Positions 55,899 to 64,000 of a stretch of DNA of 64,000 nucleotides are shown piece by piece; within the stretch, counting starts at the first letter, position 1, and every line of letters begins with the position of its first letter. Both the position numbers and the translations under genes were made by a program. The DNA comes from Planktophila grossartii (GTDB lineage: Bacteria; Actinomycetota; Actinomycetes; Nanopelagicales; Nanopelagicaceae), in assembly GCA_965234365.1 (NCBI GenBank), contig OZ248345.1:248001-312000 (forward strand). Reading direction: 5' to 3'. The notes under the pieces are model-generated. The model was not told the origin of the DNA, did not search any database, and saw only the letters and a list, made by a program, of their open reading frames with translations.

Positions 55899-56795
55899 TT
55901 ACCTTTTGTTGACGTTGGAAAGCGCCCACAAAACGCAGAGAACGATGCCAATGGCAGAGAGAACCATCGTCAGAGTTACTGATTCACCGAGCAAGAGTGC
56001 AGACCAACCTAAAGTCATGATTGCTTGCAGTTGCTGCACCTGAGATCCGTGTGCAACTCCGAAGTCACGAAGTCCGCGGTACCAAGCAAAGAAACCCAAG
56101 TACATGGATGAGAAGCCGATTGCGAGTAAGCCTAAGAGTGCATCACCATGGAAATCATGTGATGAGATTGTCTGCGCATAAACAATCGCTGATGCTGGAA
56201 TCGCAATCGGTAAGCTGACAACGACTACCCAAGAGATAACCTGCCAGCCAGGCATAAATGAAGTTAATGAAGCACCTTCTACGTAGCAATAAGAAGATGC
56301 AATCACAGCACCGATGATTAAGAGATCGGTGAATAAATCAGAGTCAGAAGTTCCGCCTCGAGTAACTGAGAAAGCGATGAGTAGAACTGTGCCAAGACTT
56401 GAAGCGACCCAGAAAGATGTGCCCGGATGCTTTCTATGCTTAATCACAGCGATGATTGCAGTTACAAGTGGCATCACTGCGGCAATAACTGAGACGTGCG
56501 CCGATGTGGTCCGTTGCAGTGCGAGTGCAATCAGAATTGGCCAGCCGAAGACTGCTCCAAGTGCCGTGAATGCAGTTGGTCGCCATAGCTCGCGTGGAAG
56601 CTTCGGAACCTTTGCAATCAACATGAGTGGAATCGCCAAGCATGCTGCAATTACCGGACGAGCAAAGGCTGTAAAGAGTGGGTCAAAACTCTTGAGCGCT
56701 AACTTGGTAAAGGGCAGCGAGAGTGAGAATGCAAAGATTCCCAGGAAGGCAAAGAAGAGACCGCTTCGCTGAGTTTTAGTAAGTGAAACGGCCAT
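55899..56795 (-). CDS. EamA/DMT family transporter
   Basis: The 298-residue protein has ten predicted helices in two EamA repeats (residues ~10-140 and ~155-290), with the typical second-repeat end VQQLQAIMTLGWSALLLGESVT. Members export amino acids or other metabolites; the substrate is unknown. It sits 4 nt from the iolG stop on the same strand, so it may be read through from the inositol operon. Confidence 0.88.
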   Translation of the reverse strand: MAVSLTKTQRSGLFFAFLGIFAFSLSLPFTKLALKSFDPLFTAFARPVIAACLAIPLMLIAKVPKLPRELWRPTAFTALGAVFGWPILIALALQRTTSAHVSVIAAVMPLVTAIIAVIKHRKHPGTSFWVASSLGTVLLIAFSVTRGGTSDSDLFTDLLIIGAVIASSYCYVEGASLTSFMPGWQVISWVVVVSLPIAIPASAIVYAQTISSHDFHGDALLGLLAIGFSSMYLGFFAWYRGLRDFGVAHGSQVQQLQAIMTLGWSALLLGESVTLTMVLSAIGIVLCVLWALSNVNKR

Positions 56796-56799
56796 CTAC

Positions 56800-57807
56800 T
56801 TAGTTGAGATTAACTTTGACAGACTTTCCAGTGCGAGCTGATTCGTGAGCTGCATCAGCGAGAATCAGTGCAGCGCGGCCATCGTCATAGGTAGAACCAA
56901 GGACCTTGCCAGTCTTAATTCCCTCAACAAAGAGTTTGAGTTCATTGCGGTAAGAATCTGCGTAGCGTTCGAGGAAGAAGTCCATAAATGGCTCTCCTGC
57001 AGTCGTTGCATCCTTGGTAAATGACTTCACAGTTGAATCAGAGAGATTACTGATCTGAAGCATTCCCTTATCACCGAAGATTTCAGCACGCTGGTCATAT
57101 CCAAATGCTGCATGGCGTGAATTCACGATGGTGACGAGTTCGTTATTTGCACCCTTCATGACAACGCTGACGTTATCAAAGTCGCCTTCCTCCTTGATGT
57201 AATCGCAGAAGCTATTTGCTCCAAATGCAGTTACTTCAACGATATTGGGAACGAAGTTACGCGCCATATCGAAATCATGGATAGTCATATCGCGGAAGAT
57301 TCCACCAGAGACTGCGATGTAAGCCTGTGGCGCAGGTCCTGGGTCCCGGCTCGTAAGGATTACCTGCTCGATAGTTCCGATAGTTCCATCGACGACCTTT
57401 GCCTTAAGTGCAAGGTACTGAGGATCTTGTCGGCGGTTAAAGCCAAGGGTGATATTGATCTTCGCAGCATTTGCTTGAGCGCGGAATTCTTCGACGTTCT
57501 TGATATCGAGATCAAGCGGCTTTTCGCAGAGAGCATGTACGCCATGAGCAATGCATTCACGGATGAGTGGAATGTGTGTTGCAGTTGGTGAGCCAATGAT
57601 GACTGCATCGATTTCACCAGAAGCAATCACAGCTGAAGGATCGCTAGAAACCTTGCCACCGAATGCAGCGGTTACCTTCTTTGCATTCTCTTCAAAGGGA
57701 TCGACAACATAGACAAGCTCGAGCTCGGGGGTGTCATTGACGCTTCCAGCATGGACGTAGCCGATACGACCGGCACCAATAATTGCGATTCTGATTTTCT
57801 GAGTCAT
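56800..57807 (-). CDS. iolG: Inositol 2-dehydrogenase (Gfo/Idh/MocA family)
   Basis: The 335-residue NAD-dependent enzyme oxidises myo-inositol to scyllo-inosose. The N-terminal Rossmann motif is IAIIGAGRIGYVHA, the catalytic-lysine motif CEKPLDLD, and the substrate region NITLGFNRRQDPQY and DMTIHDFDMARNFV fits the inositol dehydrogenase branch. It is the last of the minus-strand iol genes in the window, separated by 36 nt from the second dehydrogenase. Confidence 0.88.
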   Translation of the reverse strand: MTQKIRIAIIGAGRIGYVHAGSVNDTPELELVYVVDPFEENAKKVTAAFGGKVSSDPSAVIASGEIDAVIIGSPTATHIPLIRECIAHGVHALCEKPLDLDIKNVEEFRAQANAAKINITLGFNRRQDPQYLALKAKVVDGTIGTIEQVILTSRDPGPAPQAYIAVSGGIFRDMTIHDFDMARNFVPNIVEVTAFGANSFCDYIKEEGDFDNVSVVMKGANNELVTIVNSRHAAFGYDQRAEIFGDKGMLQISNLSDSTVKSFTKDATTAGEPFMDFFLERYADSYRNELKLFVEGIKTGKVLGSTYDDGRAALILADAAHESARTGKSVKVNLN

Positions 57808-57843
57808 TGCGTGAGCCTATTCCTTGATACGTAGTTGGTGAAG

Positions 57844-58866
57844 TTACTTGTAGCGAGTCCCGATGAGATTGCCAATTTCAAGGACTGTCTTGATATTAGA
57901 AAGTGAATCGTGGTGGGTATAGAGAGGCCCCTCAAGAAGTCCTTGTTCTACATATTGAGCAAAAGCATGTACCTGATAGATAAGTCCGAGATGCTCAGGG
58001 ATTCCAAGTTCATCTACCCAAGTGGTCTGTGCCCCGTTGAATGTGGATTCATGGAAGGTAATCGAAGATGGGGTAAACCAAGGTGTCCCAAAGGTGATCG
58101 CACCCTTTGAGCCAGAAACTCCAGCCCAGTGAGGAAGTGTTGTGCGAGCTGAAAGAACAAAGTTTGAACGCGACCCGTTGGCAAAGCGCATAAATGCGTG
58201 GGTCTCTTCATCAATATCGTTGGGATGTAACTTTCCAAAGGCATGAATCTCAGTTGGATTACCTAGGAACTGCTGCGAAAGAGCTGCTGGATAGATACCC
58301 ATATCGATGATGGGATTTCCGCCGCCTATGGTGAAGAGGCGAGTGACTTCGAGATTGTTCTGGCAGAAGTTGGAGACTACGAGTTCAACATCTCCAAGTG
58401 CGCCACTAGCAACGAGCTGGCGTGCAATATCCATCTGCGGCAAGAAGCGAGTCCACATTGCTTCCATCGCAAGGACCTTCTTCGCCTTTGCTGCTGCATA
58501 AATCTGTTCCGCCTCTGCGTAATCCATTGTGATGGGCTTTTCGATCAGAACATGCTTGCCAGCGTTGATAGCAACGAGTGCAACCTCTAAACGATCAGAG
58601 GGCAACGTTCCGATATAAATTGCATCAATATCATCACGAGCCGCCAGTTCTTCATAAGAGTTGTGGAATGAATCAAGGTTCCACTTCTGGGCAAAAGCTT
58701 CAGCCTTGCCGGGTGTGCGAGATGCAACTGCTACAAATTGTTGAGTTGAATTCAGTTGTGCAGTCTTAACCATCGCATCTGAAATCCATCCTGCACCGAA
58801 GATTCCCCAGCGAAGCGGCTTTGAATCAGTCGCCGAAAATACATGTGGCTTTGGAAGTGTGGTCAT
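57844..58866 (-). CDS. Gfo/Idh/MocA family oxidoreductase
   Basis: The 340-residue protein has a Rossmann motif WGIFGAGWISDAMV and the lysine motif HVLIEKPITMDYAEAEQIY. A C-terminal dimer domain follows, with GGGNPIIDMGIYPAALSQQFLG. It belongs to the dehydrogenase branch that includes trans-1,2-dihydrobenzenediol and glucose-fructose oxidoreductase-like enzymes. In this cluster it could act on another inositol isomer or on a keto-intermediate. It starts 9 nt after the transaldolase-like gene. Confidence 0.85.
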   Translation of the reverse strand: MTTLPKPHVFSATDSKPLRWGIFGAGWISDAMVKTAQLNSTQQFVAVASRTPGKAEAFAQKWNLDSFHNSYEELAARDDIDAIYIGTLPSDRLEVALVAINAGKHVLIEKPITMDYAEAEQIYAAAKAKKVLAMEAMWTRFLPQMDIARQLVASGALGDVELVVSNFCQNNLEVTRLFTIGGGNPIIDMGIYPAALSQQFLGNPTEIHAFGKLHPNDIDEETHAFMRFANGSRSNFVLSARTTLPHWAGVSGSKGAITFGTPWFTPSSITFHESTFNGAQTTWVDELGIPEHLGLIYQVHAFAQYVEQGLLEGPLYTHHDSLSNIKTVLEIGNLIGTRYK

Positions 58867-58875
58867 TGCTTCACC

Positions 58876-59952
58876 TTACTTATCTGGGTTAGGAACGGTT
58901 ACATCGCGAACAAAGGATTCAAGATCATTAACAGATTGCAAGAAACCGCGAAGCGTGCGGAGGGTTCCACCGAAGTTGGTGAACTCTTCAACCTTGAGAC
59001 CATCAACGTCATACATCTTTCTAAACTCTGGAAAGTTTTCGAGAAGCGGATTAAGGATGCGTGCCTCAATCGGTTCGTTGATGCTATTGAGGTTGGGGGT
59101 AATGCCCATCTCATTGATCTTTACCTGCCATGCATATGGGGGAGATATAACTGAATCTCCACCGAGAATTTCTGACCAGTGCATGTGATTGCGGAAAGCC
59201 GCAGATAATAAACGGGTGCGGTATCCGCGCTCGGTATAAATCTTGTGTGCATGTCTAAAGACAGCAACGCCAGCCCATTCAAGAATTTCTGGATCTACTT
59301 TGGCGCCCATCTTTTCAGCGCCAACCTTTACCCAGTCATCTACGCGACCGACCATGATGGTGCAGACAGGCCCCATCTGAGAAATATCAAGACCTTCTGC
59401 TTCACGACGCTTGAGACCGCGCTCGATTGCTTCAGCAACAGCGATTGTCTGCGAAACAGAGAATGAAACGGTCGCATTGAGACTGACACCTTGGTAGGTC
59501 GCTTCTTCAAATGCTGAGATAGCTTCACTAGTAACCGGAATTTTAACGATAATGTTCTTGGCAAGCTTTGAAAATTCAACAGCCTGATCAGTGAGCGCCT
59601 TTGCATTGCGATAAAGGCGTGGATCGGTCTGGATAGATAAGCGTCCATTGCGCCCGTTGTACTTTTCGAATTCACCTTCGAATAGCTTTGCAGCGTTTAC
59701 GGAAAGTTCTTTCACCATCGCCCAGCCGATTTCATCTTCGGTAGCTAGTGGATTCTTCTTTGCGTAATCCTTGATGCGCTCAACCCAGTGCGGAGCATCA
59801 GCTTTAATTGCAGTCAGCGCAATAACGGGGTTGCATGTTGCGCCAACGATTCCCCATTTAAGCGCATCTGTGAGCTCTTTGGGATCTGCCGAGTCATTCC
59901 AGAGAACAGTCTTGGAGTTCTCCTTCATGTAGAGAAATGGTGATTGGGTCAT
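58876..59952 (-). CDS. Transaldolase-family protein in inositol cluster
   Basis: The 358-residue protein has transaldolase blocks VGATCNPVIALTAIKA (TSNP-like), SIQTDPRLYRNAKAL, the Schiff-base lysine in NIIVKIPVTSEAISAFEEAT, and NATVSFSVSQTIAVAEAIE. At this length it is the longer transaldolase form. A transaldolase sits unexpectedly among inositol genes, where an IolJ-type aldolase would be expected, so it may cleave or rearrange a cluster-specific sugar phosphate or keto-acid. It follows iolE by 4 nt. Confidence 0.82.
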   Translation of the reverse strand: MTQSPFLYMKENSKTVLWNDSADPKELTDALKWGIVGATCNPVIALTAIKADAPHWVERIKDYAKKNPLATEDEIGWAMVKELSVNAAKLFEGEFEKYNGRNGRLSIQTDPRLYRNAKALTDQAVEFSKLAKNIIVKIPVTSEAISAFEEATYQGVSLNATVSFSVSQTIAVAEAIERGLKRREAEGLDISQMGPVCTIMVGRVDDWVKVGAEKMGAKVDPEILEWAGVAVFRHAHKIYTERGYRTRLLSAAFRNHMHWSEILGGDSVISPPYAWQVKINEMGITPNLNSINEPIEARILNPLLENFPEFRKMYDVDGLKVEEFTNFGGTLRTLRGFLQSVNDLESFVRDVTVPNPDK

Positions 59953-59956
59953 TTCT

Positions 59957-60871
59957 CTACTTCACTCGTGCAGCGCGAGTCGCGGCAAGGATGTGCTCGC
60001 GGGTGCGCTGTGCAATTGGGAAAGGCATATCTACAGGGCAGCCATACATATCTTGCTCGATGATTGCGAAGATTTCTGGATTGATCTCAAGTGCGCGCTC
60101 AATGATTGGTGCGAACTTTGGAACTCCTTCAAATCCTGGTTCAGTCATAACGCCCTTGGCTACTGCATCTCCGAAGGGAACGTCATTCTTCAAAGTCTCA
60201 GCCAAGATGTCGGGATGTACTTGCTTCAGATGCAGGTAACCAATGCGCTCTGGATATGCATTCATCATCTTGAGGTTGTCACCTAGGTAATAGGCAAAGT
60301 GGCCTGTATCGAGACAGAGATTTGAGTAAAGCGGATCAGTCTCTTGAAGATAGCGTTCTACTTCTTGATAGGTACCGATATGGCTATCTGCATGTGAGTG
60401 GAATTGCTGATGAATTCCGAACTCTTCAAGGAGTGCCTTGCCAAGCTTGTTATGTCCTGCAGCTAGACGCTTCCACTGCTCATTAGAAAGCGTGCGTGGC
60501 TCGCGCGCTTGGCCGGTCTTGTCATCGCGCCATAGATCTGGAATAACAACAAGATGTTCGACACCTAACTTAGAGACAAGGTTTGCAACAGCAAGAGCTT
60601 GATCCCATGCGCGTTGCCATTGGCTCTCATCTTCTTTATGGAAACCTGTAAATACAGTTCCAGCCGTCATCTTGAGATTGCGCTTACCAAGTTCATCTTC
60701 AAGCTGCTTTGGGTCCGTTGGTAGGTATCCATATGGTCCAAGCTCAATCCAGTGATAACCCGCTTCAACAACTTCATCAAGGAAGCGATCCCATGGAACT
60801 TGGTGCGGTTCACTTGGAAACCAGACGCCCCATGAATCAGGTGCTGTGCCTACGCGGATTTGCTGTGTCAT
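59957..60871 (-). CDS. iolE: Inosose dehydratase-like TIM-barrel protein
   Basis: The 304-residue protein begins IRVGTAPDSWGVWFP, a typical IolE start, and has the xylose-isomerase-like TIM barrel. Metal-ligand candidates lie in LELGPYGYL-like IELGPYGYLP, QQFHSHADSHIGTYQEVERY, LCLDTGHFAYY and YLHLKQVHP. IolE dehydrates scyllo-inosose to the diketone used by IolD. It lies 10 nt after iolD on the minus strand. Confidence 0.88.
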   Translation of the reverse strand: MTQQIRVGTAPDSWGVWFPSEPHQVPWDRFLDEVVEAGYHWIELGPYGYLPTDPKQLEDELGKRNLKMTAGTVFTGFHKEDESQWQRAWDQALAVANLVSKLGVEHLVVIPDLWRDDKTGQAREPRTLSNEQWKRLAAGHNKLGKALLEEFGIHQQFHSHADSHIGTYQEVERYLQETDPLYSNLCLDTGHFAYYLGDNLKMMNAYPERIGYLHLKQVHPDILAETLKNDVPFGDAVAKGVMTEPGFEGVPKFAPIIERALEINPEIFAIIEQDMYGCPVDMPFPIAQRTREHILAATRAARVK

Positions 60872-60881
60872 GGATGTGCTC

Positions 60882-62795
60882 CTATTTCTTATCTTCTACG
60901 CCGTTACCAAGCAACGGACGCTGTTTCTTAATTTCTTCTGAGTACTGCGCATATGAATCTTGGGTACTTTTGAGATTGGAGACGGGAGCGATGGGTACAT
61001 CCCACCAACCTTCTCCACCAGGTGAATAAAGCAGTGGATCGCTATTGATATGGATAAGAGTTGATGTTTCCGATTGTTTTGCTGTCTTCACTGCCGCATG
61101 AAGATCTGCAATTGCGCTTGCTGTCTGCTTGATATCGATGACGTTGATTCCAAGGCTTGCCGCATTTGCTGCAAGATCAACCGGAAGTTTTTCGCCGTTT
61201 TCAAAGTTATTGCCGGCTTGGTCTTTAAAGCGGTATTGCGTGCCGAAACGTTGTGAGCCAATCTCTTCAGAGAGATGGCCGATCGATGCAAAGCCATGGT
61301 TCTGAATAAGAACGATGATTACTTTGAGTCCTTCAGCAACTGCAGAAACGATTTCTGTATGCATCATTAGATAGGAACCATCGCCAACCATCACGATGGG
61401 AGTGGCTCCTGCGCGAGCAGCGCCAAGACCTGCGGCGATTTCATATCCCATGCATGAGAATGCATATTCAACGTGGTAACCGAGCGGTGAACGCACACGC
61501 CAGAGTTTGTGGAGATCGCCCGGCAATGAACCAGCTGCACAGATAACGGTGTCAGTGGCATCGGATGCAGATTGCACTGCGTGAATGATTTCGGTCTGGC
61601 TTGGAAGTGCGAGCTTCTGATCTACAAATGCTGCATCAACAACTGCATCCCATTCGGCCTTATCGTTTGTGTACTTCTTCTGATATTCCGACGAAACAGA
61701 GAAACCAGCAAGGAGTGTGGTGAGCTCTGTCAGAGTCTCGCGCGCATCGGCAACTACAGGCAGGGCACTTCCATGCTTATATGCATCGAAAGAGGCGATA
61801 TTGATATTGATAAAGCGCACATCAGGATTTTGGAATGCTGTGCGACTAGATGTTGTGAAGTCGCTGTATCGAGTGCCGATACCAATAACTACATCAGCGC
61901 CATTCGCAGCTCTATTTGCAGCTGTTGTACCTGTCGCGCCTACAGAACCTAGAAGTTGTGGATGGTCCCAATTAAGTGAACCAACGCCCGCTTGGGAAGT
62001 TCCCACAGGAATTTTGGTCTGCTCTACAAATTTCTGAAGCGCATCATGAGCATCGGAGTAGATGACTCCGCCACCTGCAACGATAAATGGGTTCTTTGCC
62101 TTTGCGATAACTCGAGCGACGTCGGCAAGAAGCGCTGCTTCTGCACGTGGGCGACGGATATGCCATTCGCGATCTGCAAGAAATTCTTCAGGCACATCAA
62201 TAACTTCCGCCTGCACATCTTCGGGTAAAGCGATGGTGACTGCACCTGTTTCAGATGGATCTGTTAAGACACGCATCGCACTTAAGAGCGCTGAGAAAAC
62301 CTGTTCTGGGCGCTGTACTCGATCGAAGAAACGAGAGAGTGGCTTAAAGGCATCATTTACTGAAAGTGATGCATCGTGCGGCATCTCAAGTTGTTGAAGA
62401 ACTGGGTCTGAAGATCGATTTGAAAAGGTATCGGATGGAAGAAGTAAGACAGGCAAGTGATTTGTGGTTGCTACTGCAGCGCCCGTCAACATGTTTGTGG
62501 CTCCTGGACCCACGGATGCAGCGCATGCAAAGGTTGCACGGCGACGCTTCATGCGCGCGAATGCAGTTGATTCGTGAACCATCGCTTGTTCATTACGAGC
62601 TTGGAAGTACGGCATCCGAGAAGGATCTTCAACAGAGAGTTGCTTCAGCGCTTGACCGATACCAGCAACATTTCCATGGCCAAAGATTCCGAAGACACCT
62701 TGAATTGTGCGTTCGCGGTTATTGCCATCGACTGTGTATTGGTGTGAAAGGAATTCAACAATTGCTTGGCTAACTGTCATTCTGCGTGTGGCCAT
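60882..62795 (-). CDS. iolD: 3D-(3,5/4)-trihydroxycyclohexane-1,2-dione acylhydrolase
   Basis: IolD is the thiamine diphosphate enzyme that opens the inositol-derived ring. The 637-residue protein has the three-domain acetolactate-synthase-like layout. The N-terminal glutamate region is ARMKRRRATFACAASVGPGATNMLTGAA, and the C-terminal thiamine motif is IVMVGDGSYLMMHTEIVSA...LIQNHGFASIG. Length is normal. It lies between iolB (12 nt upstream) and iolE. Confidence 0.95.
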   Translation of the reverse strand: MATRRMTVSQAIVEFLSHQYTVDGNNRERTIQGVFGIFGHGNVAGIGQALKQLSVEDPSRMPYFQARNEQAMVHESTAFARMKRRRATFACAASVGPGATNMLTGAAVATTNHLPVLLLPSDTFSNRSSDPVLQQLEMPHDASLSVNDAFKPLSRFFDRVQRPEQVFSALLSAMRVLTDPSETGAVTIALPEDVQAEVIDVPEEFLADREWHIRRPRAEAALLADVARVIAKAKNPFIVAGGGVIYSDAHDALQKFVEQTKIPVGTSQAGVGSLNWDHPQLLGSVGATGTTAANRAANGADVVIGIGTRYSDFTTSSRTAFQNPDVRFININIASFDAYKHGSALPVVADARETLTELTTLLAGFSVSSEYQKKYTNDKAEWDAVVDAAFVDQKLALPSQTEIIHAVQSASDATDTVICAAGSLPGDLHKLWRVRSPLGYHVEYAFSCMGYEIAAGLGAARAGATPIVMVGDGSYLMMHTEIVSAVAEGLKVIIVLIQNHGFASIGHLSEEIGSQRFGTQYRFKDQAGNNFENGEKLPVDLAANAASLGINVIDIKQTASAIADLHAAVKTAKQSETSTLIHINSDPLLYSPGGEGWWDVPIAPVSNLKSTQDSYAQYSEEIKKQRPLLGNGVEDKK

Positions 62796-62807
62796 ATCAA
62801 CTCCTTC

Positions 62808-63716
62808 CTAAGCTCCGTAGGGCAATCTTGGGTCTGTTTGCTGTGATTGCCAAGTGTCGCGAATCCAAGCTTGGTCGGGATGGTCAGTGGCATTCCATGC
62901 ACGTTCTGGATCTGGTCCTGCCATCACATTGAAGAAGTACAGGTCATAACCAGGTCCTGCTGCAGCCGGACCATGCCAACCGTAAGGAACGAGTGCAACA
63001 TCGCCAGAGTGAATCTCTTCATTGACATCGTAAGGTCGTGAATCTGCAGAAGTTCCGCGGAAATAACCAAAGGGAGAAGATGTGGTCGGCACTGGCGCCC
63101 CGCGAGTAACGGCACTTTCAAAGTAGTAAATCTCTTCAAGGTTTGATTCTTTGCCAGCAATATATGCATCGTGCTTATGTGAAGGCGAGCCAGACCAGTT
63201 GCCAGCGGGAACAATAACTTCGCAGACAATCATGCGATCTGCATCGAGAGTATCGGGCATTCCTAAGTTATGTACTTGGCGGGTTTCACGCCCTGCGCCA
63301 CGCATCGTTACTGAAACCTTCTCTTTAGGAGTGAATTGCACAGGTTTAGCCACAGTTGCAGGTGTTTCACCCACTGCGATTCGACCGTTGCCAGAGATAG
63401 TCGCTGATGTATGAATGGGTAGATAGATAAAATCTGATGGACCATGGAATACAGATGTGCGCCCACTCAATACTTGGCTTGATACATCGACGCCAGATAC
63501 ATATTCAACAAGAAATTCTTCGCCTTCTAAAGCAAAGATGATGCGTTCGTTGGAATCACTTGGAAGTGTGAGGGATTTTCCAGAAGTTAAAGTTCCAACC
63601 CGCACACCTGTGTACTTCCAACCCGCGACAGGTGGACTCTGCGGATCGACATGGATATCCCAATCACCCTGAGCTAGCTCAGAGTTCTTGAAGTACCACT
63701 TGCTTGCAGAGGTCAT
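62808..63716 (-). CDS. iolB: 5-deoxy-glucuronate isomerase
   Basis: IolB isomerises 5-deoxy-D-glucuronate to 5-dehydro-2-deoxy-D-gluconate. The 302-residue cupin-type protein has the family blocks GWKYTGVRVGTLTSGKSLTL, FALEGEEFLVEY, GNWSGSPSHKHD (metal-binding His), and DVALVPYGWHGPAAAGPGYDLYFFNVMAGP. It begins 19 nt after the mmsA stop and precedes iolD. Confidence 0.95.
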   Translation of the reverse strand: MTSASKWYFKNSELAQGDWDIHVDPQSPPVAGWKYTGVRVGTLTSGKSLTLPSDSNERIIFALEGEEFLVEYVSGVDVSSQVLSGRTSVFHGPSDFIYLPIHTSATISGNGRIAVGETPATVAKPVQFTPKEKVSVTMRGAGRETRQVHNLGMPDTLDADRMIVCEVIVPAGNWSGSPSHKHDAYIAGKESNLEEIYYFESAVTRGAPVPTTSSPFGYFRGTSADSRPYDVNEEIHSGDVALVPYGWHGPAAAGPGYDLYFFNVMAGPDPERAWNATDHPDQAWIRDTWQSQQTDPRLPYGA

Positions 63717-63735
63717 CTACTTAGTTCTGTATCGA

Positions 63736-64000
63736 TTAGTTCTGTGGGAAGCCGAGGTTAATTCCACCGTGGCTTGGATCAAGCCAACGAGAAGTAATTG
63801 CCTTGCCACGAGTAAAGAAGTGAACGCCTTCAACTCCGTGCGCCTTGGTATCGCCGAAAAGTGATTGCTTCCAGCCACCGAAGGAGTAGTAAGCAACAGG
63901 TACAGGGATTGGAACGTTAATTCCGACCATACCAACCTGAATTTCATTCTGGAAACGACGGGCTGCGCCACCATCGTTGGTAAAGATTGCTGTTCCGTTT
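63736..64000 (-). CDS. mmsA: Methylmalonate-semialdehyde dehydrogenase, C-terminal part (truncated by window edge)
   Basis: The visible ~88 residues are the C-terminus of MmsA/IolA, the CoA-acylating aldehyde dehydrogenase that ends inositol breakdown. They contain the in-frame run FTNDGGAARRFQNEIQVG, then MVGINVPIPVPVAYYSFGGWK, GDTKAHGVEGVHFFTRGK and the family end TSRWLDPS...GFPQN. The gene continues right of the window. It is the first visible gene of the minus-strand iol operon. Confidence 0.93.
   Translation of the reverse strand, partial: NGTAIFTNDGGAARRFQNEIQVGMVGINVPIPVPVAYYSFGGWKQSLFGDTKAHGVEGVHFFTRGKAITSRWLDPSHGGINLGFPQN

Noticed and set aside
1..64000. CRISPR array or cas genes
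   Set aside because: No regularly spaced short repeats with unique spacers were found; the only repeat family is the rnpB 3' end, with irregular spacing of 0.5-10 kb.

Overview
The window looks like one contiguous stretch of a streamlined, moderate-to-low GC actinobacterial chromosome, most likely a freshwater acI/Nanopelagicales-type organism (Planktophila-like). The phylum is well supported. The gene order thrC-thrB-rho-rpmE-prfA-prmC-sua5-glyA-wecA-atpI-atpBEFHAGDC, then murA and a PduO-type adenosyltransferase, then a TPR-thioredoxin next to glgB/glgE, follows the Mycobacterium tuberculosis Rv1295-Rv1327c neighbourhood. Rho carries the long Asp/Arg/Asn-rich insertion, MurA has the actinobacterial Cys-to-Asp replacement, and GlgE, AhpE, DUF3052 and an RNase HI-phosphatase fusion are present. 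The acI placement is my inference from the compact gene packing, base composition and catabolic content.

Layout. 1-8.1 kb: threonine synthesis, Rho, L31, RF1 and its methylase, a divergent Sua5/YrdC protein and serine hydroxymethyltransferase. 8.1-16.6 kb: a WecA/TagO-type transferase and the complete F1Fo ATP synthase operon with an unusually short epsilon subunit. 16.6-28.2 kb: murA, pduO, an ABC-2 exporter coupled to a secreted Pro/Thr/Lys-rich protein, an aldehyde dehydrogenase, an AI-2E-family permease, a DUF4032 kinase-like protein, a thioredoxin-TPR protein and an MFS carrier. 28.2-34.8 kb (minus strand): the overlapping operon aceE-glgE-glgB, linking pyruvate oxidation to GlgE-type alpha-glucan synthesis. 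34.9-40.6 kb: DUF3052-ahpE, tRNA-Val, three small accessory genes, a zinc-ribbon protein, RNase HI/CobC, TerC and the RNase P RNA gene rnpB.

40.6-52.8 kb is the most interesting part. The last ~27 nt of rnpB recur downstream as direct repeats at 41527, 51886 and 52422 (plus a weak copy near 52806). They cut the region into modules of about 0.97, 10.4, 0.54 and 0.4 kb. The modules carry marR-doxX; an alpha-glucan uptake and hydrolysis operon with LacI, MalEFG-type transporter, GH13 enzyme, esterase, SGNH hydrolase and two YHYH proteins; a GyrI-like protein; and a tRNA-like element between two terminators. Open reading frames end within 0-5 nt of most repeat edges. I read this as a composite genomic island or cassette array using the 3' end of rnpB as its attachment site; no integrase is visible in the window.

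52.8-56.8 kb: small stress or detoxification-type domain proteins (DUF4287, DUF2200, YCII, SRPBCC, DinB, DUF1761, TipAS) and an EamA transporter. 56.8-64 kb (minus strand): a myo-inositol catabolic operon, transcribed mmsA-iolB-iolD-iolE-transaldolase-dehydrogenase-iolG, running off the right edge.
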